From positions 1 to 48,868 of the forward strand of contig JAZNVC010000017.1 in NCBI GenBank assembly GCA_045592625.1: a stretch of DNA of 48,868 nt, read 5' to 3'. Within the stretch, counting starts at the first letter, position 1. Every line of letters starts with the position of its first letter. A program made the translations under genes and the position numbers. This document shows positions 6,881-14,692 of the stretch, one piece after another. Under the pieces are notes generated by a model that had not been told where the DNA came from, made no database searches, and saw only the letters and a program-made list of their open reading frames with translations. Source of the DNA: SIG607 sp045592625. Lineage in GTDB: Bacteria; Bacillota; Clostridia; Oscillospirales; Acutalibacteraceae.

Positions 6881-7372
6881 GTGAAAAAATTATTATCTAT
6901 TTTTACAATATGTATAATTATAGTCACCCTATGCGGTTGTGCAGTTAAAGATACTAAAAACAAGGTTTTTACTAAAAACGAATTTAATATCACCCTTAAC
7001 GAAGCCTATGTTGAAAGTCAGCAGGACGGCTTTTACGCTTGCTATGATTCTGCTACCGTTGCGGTTTTTGTAGTTAAGGAAAGTTTTGATATAATGGAAG
7101 GCTTTAGTGATTATACCATTGAGCAATATGCAAACATTGTTATGTATAACTGCAGTGATAAAAATCCTTCCCTACATCAAAAGGACGGTATAAGCTACAT
7201 TGAATATAGCTTTAAAAATACCCAGCTTAATAAAACCTACAACTATCTTATTGCTCTTTATAAATCAAGTGATGCTTTCTTTATGGTACAGTTCACCTGC
7301 GAAGACAAGGACTATAAAGAATATAAAGACTACTTTTTGGACCGTGCAAAAACTGTAAGGTTCGGTGAATAA
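6881..7372 (+). CDS. Small putative lipoprotein
   Basis: A 163-residue secreted lipoprotein that I cannot assign to a characterised family. The signal VKKLLSIFTICIIIVT is followed by the lipobox LCGC with Cys20. The mature part is about 140 residues, has no obvious repeats, and mixes beta-prone and charged stretches (for example FNITLNEAYVESQQDGFYA). I place the start at GTG 6881 because GGAGG lies seven bases before it; an ATG at 6830 would put the signal peptide in the interior. The stop is one base before the next gene's ATG, so the two lipoproteins are likely translated together. Its ribosome binding site is inside a hairpin (6836-6880). Confidence 0.75.
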   Translation: MKKLLSIFTICIIIVTLCGCAVKDTKNKVFTKNEFNITLNEAYVESQQDGFYACYDSATVAVFVVKESFDIMEGFSDYTIEQYANIVMYNCSDKNPSLHQKDGISYIEYSFKNTQLNKTYNYLIALYKSSDAFFMVQFTCEDKDYKEYKDYFLDRAKTVRFGE

Positions 7373-7373
7373 T

Positions 7374-8234
7374 ATGAGATTTAAGAAAATTCTCGCATTT
7401 TTTCTTTTCCTCTTAATGTTATCCAGTGTTTGCGGTTGTAAAAGCAAAGAAATAAAGGTTTATGAAAGCCTGGCAATAGAAAATATCAGTCTTTATGTGA
7501 ACAATTCTTATAAAAGTGATAAGCTGATGGTTTACTGTCTTTATACTTTAAAGGCTATAGAAAAGGACGTAACCTTTTTCTACTTTACTCAAAGCGGCAG
7601 TTCTATAGGAAGCGGTGCAACCCTTACTGTAAATTCTGTTAATGAATATGATGATTTATATACTGCCAATCCCGTTGCCAACAGTCCCTTTGAAATAACA
7701 AGCCTTTCTAATCCCGCTTTTGGAGAAACGGTAAAAAAAGGAGAAAAGGTTGATTTTATTTCGGCTTTTTTAGTTAACAAAAGCGACCTTACCATAAACG
7801 GCAAGGCGGTTTTAACCATTATTGCTAAAAACGGTTACTGCGAAAAACAGGAAATAGCACTAAGCGAAATCACCTATATTGAGTCCGGTGAAACCCTTGC
7901 AAGGCAAATTTCTCCCGACGGAAAAACCCAGGAAGAACTGCTGAAAGAACAGGAAGAAATGAAAATTGACGGCGAATTACTTACACAAACCTCAAAAGCC
8001 CTTGAGGGTACTTGGGAATATGAATATGACGGTGTTAAATACGAACTGACCTTTAGTAAAGGCAGTTTTAAAGAAGCCAAAACAAAAACGGACGAAAAAA
8101 AGCCTTATGAAACCATAAAAGGTACATATTCTATTCGCAAAAAGGTAATTTTAGTTACTTTAAGTAACGGCGAGGAAAAACGAATCCCCTATACATATCA
8201 AAACGAAAAGCTTAAAATGACCTTTACATATTAA
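7374..8234 (+). CDS. Putative lipoprotein, DUF5067-like plus lipocalin-like C-terminus
   Basis: A 286-residue lipoprotein. Signal MRFKKILAFFLFLLMLSS, lipobox VCGC with Cys22. Residues about 35-165 form an immunoglobulin-like beta domain resembling DUF5067 of Firmicutes lipoproteins. The C-terminal 75 residues, from ALEGTWEYEYDGVKYELTF, resemble a small lipocalin-like fold, the same EGTW opening as in the lipoprotein at 1607. ATG 7374 follows the previous stop by one base and has GGTGA five bases upstream; the GTG at 7365 overlaps the upstream reading frame. Surface or membrane-anchored, role unknown. Confidence 0.75.
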   Translation: MRFKKILAFFLFLLMLSSVCGCKSKEIKVYESLAIENISLYVNNSYKSDKLMVYCLYTLKAIEKDVTFFYFTQSGSSIGSGATLTVNSVNEYDDLYTANPVANSPFEITSLSNPAFGETVKKGEKVDFISAFLVNKSDLTINGKAVLTIIAKNGYCEKQEIALSEITYIESGETLARQISPDGKTQEELLKEQEEMKIDGELLTQTSKALEGTWEYEYDGVKYELTFSKGSFKEAKTKTDEKKPYETIKGTYSIRKKVILVTLSNGEEKRIPYTYQNEKLKMTFTY

Positions 8235-8238
8235 TAAA

Positions 8239-8274
8239 TACCGCACCTTTTAGCTGAGGTGCGGTAATTTTTTT
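8239..8274 (+). terminator. Terminator of the lipoprotein pair
   Basis: TACCGCACCT (8239-8248) pairs perfectly with AGGTGCGGTA (8257-8266), followed by AA and seven T. Confidence 0.9.
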
Positions 8275-8364
8275 AAAAATATAATGAAATATTTATAATT
8301 ATTGTCAATAGAAACAAAAAATTATTTATGATATAATTGCTCATTGTGAAAAGGAGGGAAGATT

Positions 8365-9522
8365 ATGGCTGCAACTCAGGTTATAAAGCACGGCTTTTTT
8401 CTTAAAGATTTTAAAGTTTCTTTTACACCTATAAAAAATTTCATACTAAGCAATGCGGTTATGGTAATAGCCTTTATTGCCGCCCTTATAACAATGGCTT
8501 TTGTTCCCGTTGACTCAAAATATCTTTCCTACTTTGACCTGAAAACCCTTACCTGTCTTTTTTGTGTTTTAGCGGTAGTATGTGCCCTTAAAAACATACG
8601 CTTTTTCTATACTCTTGCTGCTTTCATTGTTAAAAGATTCAAAAATACCCGTTCAAGCATTTTAGCACTGGTTTATATAACATTTATAGGCTCTATGCTT
8701 ATTGCTAACGATATGGCACTTCTGACATTTTTACCGCTGGGTTATTTTGTTTTAAAGGAAACAAGTAAAGAAAAACTGATGGCTTTTACCTTTATTATGC
8801 AAAATATTGCCGCTAATCTGGGCGGTATGCTAACCCCCTTCGGCAATCCGCAAAATTTATATCTTTATTCTAAATTTAAAATTCCAACAATGCAGTTTAT
8901 GGGAATTATGGCTTTGCCCTTTACTCTTTCCGTTATTCTTATAACACTGTGCTGCATCATATTTGTAAAGAAGGAAGAAATCAGTATAAAAGAAGAAGCG
9001 AAACCCCTGCCCAAAGGCAAAACCGCCGTTTATCTTTTGCTTTTCATCCTTTCCATAGCTATAGTATTTAGAGGTATCCCCTATTACATAGGCCTTATAA
9101 TAATCCCCTTGGTGCTTTTATTTATGGATAAATCAGCACTTAAAAAGGTGGACTACCCTTTACTTTTAACCTTTGTTTTCTTTTTTATCTTTTCGGGAAA
9201 TATGGCAAGAATAGAAGAAGTGAGAGAATTTTTCTCATTTTTACTTAATAAAAATACCCTTATTTTCTCTGCCCTTTCCTGTCAGGTTATCAGCAACGTG
9301 CCCTCCGCCATACTGCTTTCTCAGTTTACCTCTAATTATCACCATTTACTTCTGGGCGTTAATATCGGCGGTGCGGGAACACTTATCGCTTCCCTTGCAA
9401 GTCTTATAACATATAGAGAATATACAAAGCATAATCCCAAAAAACAAGCCTACTATATAAAACTGTTTTCGGCATTTAACTTTTCGTTTCTTATTATTTT
9501 AACTGTTGTTTGTTCCATATAA
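8365..9522 (+). CDS. SLC13/ArsB-type anion permease
   Basis: A 385-residue polytopic membrane protein with about ten hydrophobic helices, in the ion transporter superfamily (ArsB, NhaD, citrate/dicarboxylate carriers). Two matching re-entrant elements are visible: NDMALLTFLPLG in the first half and SNVPSAILLSQF in the second, and NLGGMLTPFGNPQNL has the conserved TPFGNPQN. These carriers exchange organic or inorganic anions with Na+ or H+; the substrate is not readable. AAAGGAGGG precedes the ATG at 8365. Monocistronic, between two terminators. The family is somewhat short (385 rather than 420-480 residues). Confidence 0.8.
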   Translation: MAATQVIKHGFFLKDFKVSFTPIKNFILSNAVMVIAFIAALITMAFVPVDSKYLSYFDLKTLTCLFCVLAVVCALKNIRFFYTLAAFIVKRFKNTRSSILALVYITFIGSMLIANDMALLTFLPLGYFVLKETSKEKLMAFTFIMQNIAANLGGMLTPFGNPQNLYLYSKFKIPTMQFMGIMALPFTLSVILITLCCIIFVKKEEISIKEEAKPLPKGKTAVYLLLFILSIAIVFRGIPYYIGLIIIPLVLLFMDKSALKKVDYPLLLTFVFFFIFSGNMARIEEVREFFSFLLNKNTLIFSALSCQVISNVPSAILLSQFTSNYHHLLLGVNIGGAGTLIASLASLITYREYTKHNPKKQAYYIKLFSAFNFSFLIILTVVCSI

Positions 9523-9557
9523 AAAAGGTTCACTTCATTTGAAGTGAACCTTTTTAT
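9522..9557. terminator. Bidirectional terminator
   Basis: AAAAAGGTTCACTTC (9522-9536), loop ATTT, GAAGTGAACCTTTTT (9541-9555): a perfect 15-bp stem between convergent genes. Confidence 0.9.
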
Positions 9558-10133
9558 TTAGAAATTGTTTCTTTTGAATTCTTCCTGACGGCGCTTAGCA
9601 CTTTTTAAAATATCTTTTTCGGTTTTTGCTCTTACAAAGTTTATGATTATAAAAATAAGTGCAATATTATTGAAAAAGTATGAAAGAATAATCATACCCA
9701 CATTTCCTGCACGTTCCTCAACGGCGGCGGCATCATGATAAACAATATTCATATAATGCTCTGCTCTGTTTTTCATTTTTATGTTTACTATGGCAATCGG
9801 TAATAATAAAATAGGATAAAGCATATATGCAAAACCTAAGGCCAGCAATTCTTCCTCACCTGAAATCATAAAAACAAGACTCAAAAAGCCAAAAACACAG
9901 GAAATAACAAGTGTTACAATACCTGCTATCTTCCAAGATAATCTTTCGTATTTAAAGAAACGGGCAAAACCATCAAGACATTCCTTTTCTTCTGCCACGC
10001 TATATTCCTTAATAGGTTCATTTACGGGAGGTACATATGATTCTTGCTCATACGAAGTAGGAACAGGTGTACCGCATACCCCGCAAAATTTTGCATTTTC
10101 GGGAATTTGGGCTGAACATTTACTGCATAACAT
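9558..10133 (-). CDS. Zinc-ribbon membrane protein
   Basis: A 191-residue protein with an N-terminal zinc ribbon, CSKCSAQIPENAKFCGVCG (CxxC...CxxC, residues 3-21), a Pro/Glu-rich linker and a membrane domain with three hydrophobic segments (about 68-95, 100-120, 140-165), ending in a basic tail. This architecture is common in Firmicutes and has no agreed function. The ATG at 10131-10133 has AAAGGAG upstream; an earlier in-frame TTG overlaps the ribosome binding site. It lies 55 bp downstream of the LRAT-like gene on the same strand and could be the last gene of that operon, or separate. Confidence 0.75.
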   Translation of the reverse strand: MLCSKCSAQIPENAKFCGVCGTPVPTSYEQESYVPPVNEPIKEYSVAEEKECLDGFARFFKYERLSWKIAGIVTLVISCVFGFLSLVFMISGEEELLALGFAYMLYPILLLPIAIVNIKMKNRAEHYMNIVYHDAAAVEERAGNVGMIILSYFFNNIALIFIIINFVRAKTEKDILKSAKRRQEEFKRNNF

Positions 10134-10188
10134 AAAATTTTCTCCTTTCAATTTTATATCTTAATTATACCAAAAAACTTATTTTATG

Positions 10189-10602
10189 TCAATTTTTGTT
10201 TTTATTTAGTTTTTCTCTTATTTCTTCACGGGCATTGTTTAAAAAGGCGGATTTTGCCTCACCAAAAACACATCTGTTAACAAAGTGCTCACAGTTGTTA
10301 TGCAAAATATTGTATCCCCTTTGCCCCAAAGAATTTTGAGCCGTATAAACTATTTTATTTACCCTTTTACGCTTTAATTTTTCCCTTAATGAAAGTTTAG
10401 CGGTTTCAAAGGGCTGTGAGCCGCAAAAGGTTTTTATATCGGTGGATACAACCGATATGGTTTGGGGGTCGATTCCGCTATTATCCCTAAAACCAAACTG
10501 AATTATATTTTCTTCATCAATAAAAATTCCGTAATGGTGATAAAATTTAACCTTTGTTCTGATTATATCACCCTTTTTTGCCTTTTTTATTACCCACTCC
10601 AT
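10189..10602 (-). CDS. LRAT-like (NlpC/P60 superfamily) protein
   Basis: A 137-residue protein matching the LRAT fold. KKGDIIRTKVKFYHHYGIFI carries the catalytic His (H22/H23) and HNNCEHFVNR the nucleophile Cys104 with H106, the NCEHFV signature of lecithin:retinol acyltransferase and its relatives. Members transfer acyl chains from lipids to amines or alcohols, or act as lipases, through a thioester on the Cys. It is three bases downstream of a free ACP gene in an operon of acyl-handling genes, which supports an acyltransfer role rather than peptidoglycan cleavage. A hydrophobic anchor, found in many eukaryotic members, is not obvious. Substrate unknown. Confidence 0.78.
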   Translation of the reverse strand: MEWVIKKAKKGDIIRTKVKFYHHYGIFIDEENIIQFGFRDNSGIDPQTISVVSTDIKTFCGSQPFETAKLSLREKLKRKRVNKIVYTAQNSLGQRGYNILHNNCEHFVNRCVFGEAKSAFLNNAREEIREKLNKNKN

Positions 10603-10605
10603 AGA

Positions 10606-10845
10606 TTATATACGGCTTTCTATAATGGCTACTACATCGCCCACTGTACGCAAAACGGAAAAGTCTTCATTTTTAAAGGATATGGAAAATTCCTCCTCCA
10701 CAGCCATTGCCATATACAAAAGGCCGATAGAATTCATACCTAAGTCCTCAATAAGACGGGAATTTTCATTTATATCTTTCAGGTCTATTTCATTTTCAAA
10801 TACATTTCCAAAAAGTTCGGTTAATTTAGTTAATGTATTGTTCAT
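10606..10845 (-). CDS. Acyl carrier protein
   Basis: A 79-residue acidic ACP. EDLGMNSIGLL (about 33-43) holds the phosphopantetheine Ser39; the usual DSL reads NSI. The last part, FSISFKNEDFSVLRTVGDVV, is the standard helix-III region. I take the ATG at 10843-10845, so the start overlaps the end of the upstream acyltransferase gene by 20 bases; AAAGG is just upstream. A longer reading back to 10884 would add only residues without ACP character. It is not in a fatty-acid synthase cluster, so it is likely a specialised carrier for the neighbouring ligase and acyltransferases, activated by the PPTase at 14094. Confidence 0.88.
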   Translation of the reverse strand: MNNTLTKLTELFGNVFENEIDLKDINENSRLIEDLGMNSIGLLYMAMAVEEEFSISFKNEDFSVLRTVGDVVAIIESRI

Positions 10846-11461
10846 AAGCCTTTTTACACTCCTCCATTTTTTTGTAAAGCTCATTTGCGGCAGTATTTAA
10901 ATCGTTTACCGACGGAAACTTTTTTGCACAGTAATCACTGCAGTTAAAATTTTCCCCTATAACCACAAGTTTTCTTTTAAATATACTGTTTCTTTTCTCG
11001 GTATATACCGGAATTATTGGTACACCCGCTCTTAGAGCTATAAGCACGGCACCACCCTTGATTTTATCCCCTTCTGTTTCTCGATGGATACCGCCTTCGG
11101 GGAACATTCCGAGAAGGTTTCCACTTTTAAGGACGTCAACACTTTGCTTTATGGCTTCTATATCCGAAGCATTTCTGTCTATTTTTATACAGCCCATAGC
11201 CTTTAGTAAGGTTTCTATGGTTTTATTAAACATTACCTCTTTGGCGGCAAGGAAATAAAGACGTCTTTTACAGAACATACTTCCCATTATAAAGGGGTCG
11301 GAAAAGCCTTTGTGAAAGGACACTATTATGGCTGCACCCGTAGGATTTTTGTATTTATTTCCGTCGATACCAACCTTTTTAAAGCGGTAATATCCGTGCA
11401 TAAGCCAGTATATAAATCTCCCTGTATCCATTGGAAGATAATGCAAAAAGCCTTTTTTCAT
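10826..11461 (-). CDS. PlsC-type 1-acylglycerol-3-phosphate acyltransferase (copy 2)
   Basis: A 211-residue acyltransferase of the HxxxxD family. Motif I is SFHKGFSDPF (about 48-57, H and D present; the usual N before H is F) and motif III is FPEGGIHR (about 118-125). PVIIPVY-like sequence IIPVYTEK follows as motif IV. It should move an acyl group from ACP or CoA to a lysophospholipid or related acceptor at the membrane. It begins one base after the first PlsC-type gene ends and overlaps the ACP gene, so the three are co-translated. Its acceptor may differ from that of copy 1, since the two share little beyond the motifs. Confidence 0.85.
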   Translation of the reverse strand: MKKGFLHYLPMDTGRFIYWLMHGYYRFKKVGIDGNKYKNPTGAAIIVSFHKGFSDPFIMGSMFCKRRLYFLAAKEVMFNKTIETLLKAMGCIKIDRNASDIEAIKQSVDVLKSGNLLGMFPEGGIHRETEGDKIKGGAVLIALRAGVPIIPVYTEKRNSIFKRKLVVIGENFNCSDYCAKKFPSVNDLNTAANELYKKMEECKKAYEQYIN

Positions 11462-11462
11462 A

Positions 11463-12083
11463 CTATTTTATATACTCCCTTAAAGCATAGGTTTTTTCTC
11501 TGATAATAAGGGTTAGCCGTTCATATTCCTTTTCGGTCAACTCACCTTCAATATAATCGGTTATATTAAAGGGTTCACCTATAACCACCCTTGCACGTTT
11601 AAACAGTGAGTATTTTCCGTCGGTATAAACAGGAAGAATAGGTGCGTTGCTTTTTGTTGCAATATAGGCAACCCCCGGTTTAAAGGGGAAGGGTTTATTG
11701 CCAATGGGCAGTCTGCCCTCGGGAAATACTGCAACGTTTGAGTTTTTGTTAAGTTCGTTTACGCTTTCTTTTATAAAACTTAAATCACAGGCATCACGGT
11801 TTACGTAAATGCCGCCTATGGCGAAAAGAAAATCAGCAAAAAACTTTCCTTTATTAAAAAGCACTTCTGCCATTAAAAAGCGTATAGTTTTGCCGAAAAA
11901 CACTATAAGATACAGCACGAAATCCATTAAAGATTTATGATTTGAAACAAGTATCATACCCTTCTTAAGTTTGGAATTCTTGCTGACCCTGTAAATTTTA
12001 GGTTTAAAAAACAGCAAGGCGGGAACAACACCCGTAATCTTTACAAACCAAAGAAAAAATTTATTTACCTTTTTTTGCTTCAT
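11463..12083 (-). CDS. PlsC-type 1-acylglycerol-3-phosphate acyltransferase (copy 1)
   Basis: A 206-residue HxxxxD acyltransferase. Motif I is SNHKSLMDFVLY (about 47-58) with N, H and D intact; motif III is FPEGRLPIGN (about 120-129); APILPVYTDGK is motif IV. An N-terminal hydrophobic stretch (FLWFVKITGVVPALLFF) would hold it at the membrane. Four bases separate it from the ligase-ACP gene upstream. Together with copy 2 it could carry out two successive acylations, as PlsY/PlsC do in phosphatidate synthesis, with chains supplied by the neighbouring ACPs. That pairing is inference. Confidence 0.87.
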   Translation of the reverse strand: MKQKKVNKFFLWFVKITGVVPALLFFKPKIYRVSKNSKLKKGMILVSNHKSLMDFVLYLIVFFGKTIRFLMAEVLFNKGKFFADFLFAIGGIYVNRDACDLSFIKESVNELNKNSNVAVFPEGRLPIGNKPFPFKPGVAYIATKSNAPILPVYTDGKYSLFKRARVVIGEPFNITDYIEGELTEKEYERLTLIIREKTYALREYIK

Positions 12084-12086
12084 ATA

Positions 12087-13985
12087 TTAAAGCTGCCTTT
12101 CTATGTACTCACACATTTCTCTTACGGTGTAGCAGTATTTATCTTCACTGTTTGCAATAAGGTCGAATTCTTCGGCAAGGGCAGAAAGTATTGAAAAATA
12201 CTGGATACTGGAAATCTCAAGGTCAACAAGCAGGTTTGTATCAAGCCGGATTTTTGCCTTATCTTCGTCTGTTACCCTTGCAACTATTTCTATAACCTTT
12301 TCTAAAAGGGGGGTGTTTTCATATTTTGATTCTTCATCGATTTCACTTTTTTCAAAGGGTGAAATTTTAATATTTCCATTTTCTATTTCTCTTATCAGGT
12401 ATTTTCTGCTAACCTTTATTGCCTGATTTGCCATTATACCGTCATTAGTAACATAAACACTCTTAATTCTTGAAACCAGTGGTAGTTTCGAATTGATTTC
12501 TTCGATATAAAGCCGCATTTTTTCTCGCTTTTTAAGAGGTAAATAGGGACTTATTTGCACAACCAAAGACAGATTATCCTTAATGCCGAGAACGCTTATA
12601 TTTAAGGCGTCCTTTAGGTTAAACATTGCTTCAATTATATCGGGGTTAATATTTTCTCCGTTTTCGCCTATTACGGTGTCCCCCATTCTTCCCGTAATAT
12701 AATATCTTCCTTTTTCATCCATTTCGGCAATATCTCCGGTATTAAAAAAGCCGTTATCATAAATTTCTTTACCGTCTTTAAGACGCTTAAAACATAAAGA
12801 CTCTCCCTGAACCTCTAAAACCGAGTTGTTGTCAAGACTGTATTTAACAAAAGTAAAAGGCTTTCCTACAGAATTTTTATTTCTTGACTTTATATTGTTT
12901 GAAAGGTCAACCGAAGCAATACCGATTTCGCTCATACCGTATCCGTTATAAAGGGGGTAACCCAGTGCATTTATAAGTTTTAAGGCAGAAGGCTTTAGGA
13001 AACTTCCGCCACTGATACAAAACATAACACTTTCCCCGAAAAGTTTATCGGTAACACTCTTTAAGATTCTTTTTGCTAAAAAGGTGCCTGTTTTTATAGG
13101 CAAAATGCTCTGCAGTTTTTCGCTAAAATCTAAGGCTTTTTTGAGTTTTTCTGATTTTCCTTGTTGTTCAGCGGTTTTTAAAACCTTTTTTTCAACGGTA
13201 TGCCACAGCATAGGCACGGCAAAAATATGCGTTACCTTATGCATTTTACAGGTAGAAAGAATGGTATCTGCCGACATATCGTTTAAAAAAACTACCGTTC
13301 TTTTAAAAAAAGTAAACCAAAAATACACGGCAAACAGCCCAAAAACGTGATAAAAGGGCAAAAAAGCAAGTTGCTTTAAACTGCCTTTATAATGAGCATA
13401 AATCCTATGGTTTTCCTTAACTATTTTTTCGGTATTAAAAATCTGTGCACAAATATTTTTTCCGTTATAAAAGCAAACCGTTTCACTAAGAGAGGTGCCT
13501 GAAGTTGCAAGGGCGATTTCATCCTCAAATTCATCGCTTTCCATAACGCCGCCGTTAAGGTCTTTAAACTCAATATAATTAACCGGAAGATTTCCCTTCT
13601 GGTCGCAAATTACGGTTTTAATTTCCAGATTATTTGTAATTTTTAAGGTAAGGCTGTCGGGATGGCGTAGATTTACAAGATAAGGCTTATTACCGCTTTT
13701 CAGAATAGCCCAAAAAGCAACCACCCAGTCAATACTGTTTTCCATAGCAAGACCAATAAAGCTATGGGTTGCACCGACTGTACTATAAATTGCAGCGGCA
13801 GTTTTTTCAATTTTTTCCTTAACAAAACCATAGGTATAGGTTGTAATTTTATATCCGTCATTTTCCTCTGCCATAACAAAAGACGGCTCACTAAATGTGA
13901 TATCGTAAACAGTCCTTAAAGTCTGCTGACTTTCTTTTAATTGTTTTAAGGAACCGAATATAATATTTTTAAGCATTTTCTTCAT
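12087..13985 (-). CDS. Acyl-ACP synthetase-like AMP-dependent ligase fused to an acyl carrier domain
   Basis: A 632-residue fusion. Residues 1-520 are an adenylate-forming ligase: LATSGTSLSETV (about 159-170) is the phosphate loop, without the usual PK; YNGYGMSEIG is motif A5; FFNTGDIAEMDEKG and ITGRMGDTVIGENGENI are A7-A8; NQAIKVSRKYL holds the C-terminal Lys. Residues about 555-632 are an ACP, DLEISSIQYFSIL with phosphopantetheine on Ser593. It should activate a free fatty or other acid and load its own ACP in cis. With the two PlsC-type genes behind it, it recalls E. coli Aas with the parts separated. The ATG at 13983-13985 is preceded by AAGGTG. First gene of the minus-strand operon, divergent from the PPTase. 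Confidence 0.85.
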   Translation of the reverse strand: MKKMLKNIIFGSLKQLKESQQTLRTVYDITFSEPSFVMAEENDGYKITTYTYGFVKEKIEKTAAAIYSTVGATHSFIGLAMENSIDWVVAFWAILKSGNKPYLVNLRHPDSLTLKITNNLEIKTVICDQKGNLPVNYIEFKDLNGGVMESDEFEDEIALATSGTSLSETVCFYNGKNICAQIFNTEKIVKENHRIYAHYKGSLKQLAFLPFYHVFGLFAVYFWFTFFKRTVVFLNDMSADTILSTCKMHKVTHIFAVPMLWHTVEKKVLKTAEQQGKSEKLKKALDFSEKLQSILPIKTGTFLAKRILKSVTDKLFGESVMFCISGGSFLKPSALKLINALGYPLYNGYGMSEIGIASVDLSNNIKSRNKNSVGKPFTFVKYSLDNNSVLEVQGESLCFKRLKDGKEIYDNGFFNTGDIAEMDEKGRYYITGRMGDTVIGENGENINPDIIEAMFNLKDALNISVLGIKDNLSLVVQISPYLPLKKREKMRLYIEEINSKLPLVSRIKSVYVTNDGIMANQAIKVSRKYLIREIENGNIKISPFEKSEIDEESKYENTPLLEKVIEIVARVTDEDKAKIRLDTNLLVDLEISSIQYFSILSALAEEFDLIANSEDKYCYTVREMCEYIERQL

Positions 13986-14013
13986 AATTGCACCTTGTAC
14001 CTATAAACTTTAT

Positions 14014-14055
14014 TTGCTATAATAATTACAGTTACATTATAATCGTAATTATTAT
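14014..14055. promoter_or_regulatory. Divergent promoter region with an 11-bp inverted repeat
   Basis: ATAATAATTAC (14019-14029) is repeated inverted as GTAATTATTAT (14045-14055). A plus-strand -10 TATAAT lies at 14038-14043 with TTGCTA (14014-14019) 18 bp upstream. The site sits between the ligase-ACP operon and the PPTase and could regulate both. Confidence 0.6.
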
Positions 14056-14093
14056 ATATGCAAAAACAGTTAAAGTCAAGGAGGGGCAAAGCA

Positions 14094-14657
14094 TTGCAGA
14101 TATTTTTAATTAACATCAATGATTTTAGTGACGAAAACTACAACCTTTGCCTTTCGCTAATGGACCAAATGCGAAAACAATATATAAATTCCTTAAAGCA
14201 TAAAAAAGGAAAGTTATTAAGCGTTGCAGCTGAATGGCTTGTAAAAACAAATGCCTCAACACTTTTAAATAAAAACATTGAAGAAATAGTACTTCTTCGC
14301 GATGAAAAAGGTAAACCCTATATAAAGGATAATCCCGTTTATATAAGCGTTAGTCATTCGGGCGACTTTGCCGCAGCAGCCTTTCATAATACTCCCGTAG
14401 GAATTGATATAGAGGTATTAAGACCTATTGATACTCGCCTTAAAAACAGAATATGTACCCATAGCGATTTGGAACATTTAAAGCAATGCACCGACAAAAC
14501 TCAGGAATGTTTAAAAATCCTTGAAATTTGGACGGCAAAAGAAAGTTATTTCAAAATGACGGGTACAGGTATAACCGATTTTAAAAGTATATCTTATAAG
14601 GATATAAATGTTACACACAGTTTTGAAAATTCTCTTATTATAACCACAGCAATATAA
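14094..14657 (+). CDS. 4'-phosphopantetheinyl transferase, Sfp/AcpT type
   Basis: A 187-residue Sfp-type PPTase. VSHSGDFAAAAF (about 86-97), VGIDIEVLRP (102-111, the Mg-binding D/E pair) and WTAKESYFKMTGTG (146-159) are the three family motifs. It transfers phosphopantetheine from CoA to the Ser of carrier proteins. The start is probably TTG 14094, because AGGAGGGG lies seven bases upstream and the likely transcription start is near 14050; the ATG at 14058 has no ribosome binding site. Divergent from the operon holding two ACPs, which are its likely substrates. A housekeeping AcpS may exist elsewhere. Confidence 0.9.
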   Translation: MQIFLININDFSDENYNLCLSLMDQMRKQYINSLKHKKGKLLSVAAEWLVKTNASTLLNKNIEEIVLLRDEKGKPYIKDNPVYISVSHSGDFAAAAFHNTPVGIDIEVLRPIDTRLKNRICTHSDLEHLKQCTDKTQECLKILEIWTAKESYFKMTGTGITDFKSISYKDINVTHSFENSLIITTAI

Positions 14658-14692
14658 AAATCCGAAGAAGATAAAACTTCTTCGGATTTTTT
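14656..14692. terminator. Bidirectional terminator
   Basis: AAAAATCCGAAGAAG (14656-14670), loop ATAAAA, CTTCTTCGGATTTTTT (14677-14692), between convergent genes. Confidence 0.9.

Noticed and set aside
12087..13985. Nonribosomal peptide synthetase module
   Set aside because: There is an adenylation-like domain and a carrier domain but no condensation or thioesterase domain; the neighbours are glycerolipid-type acyltransferases, so an acyl-ACP synthetase reading fits better.
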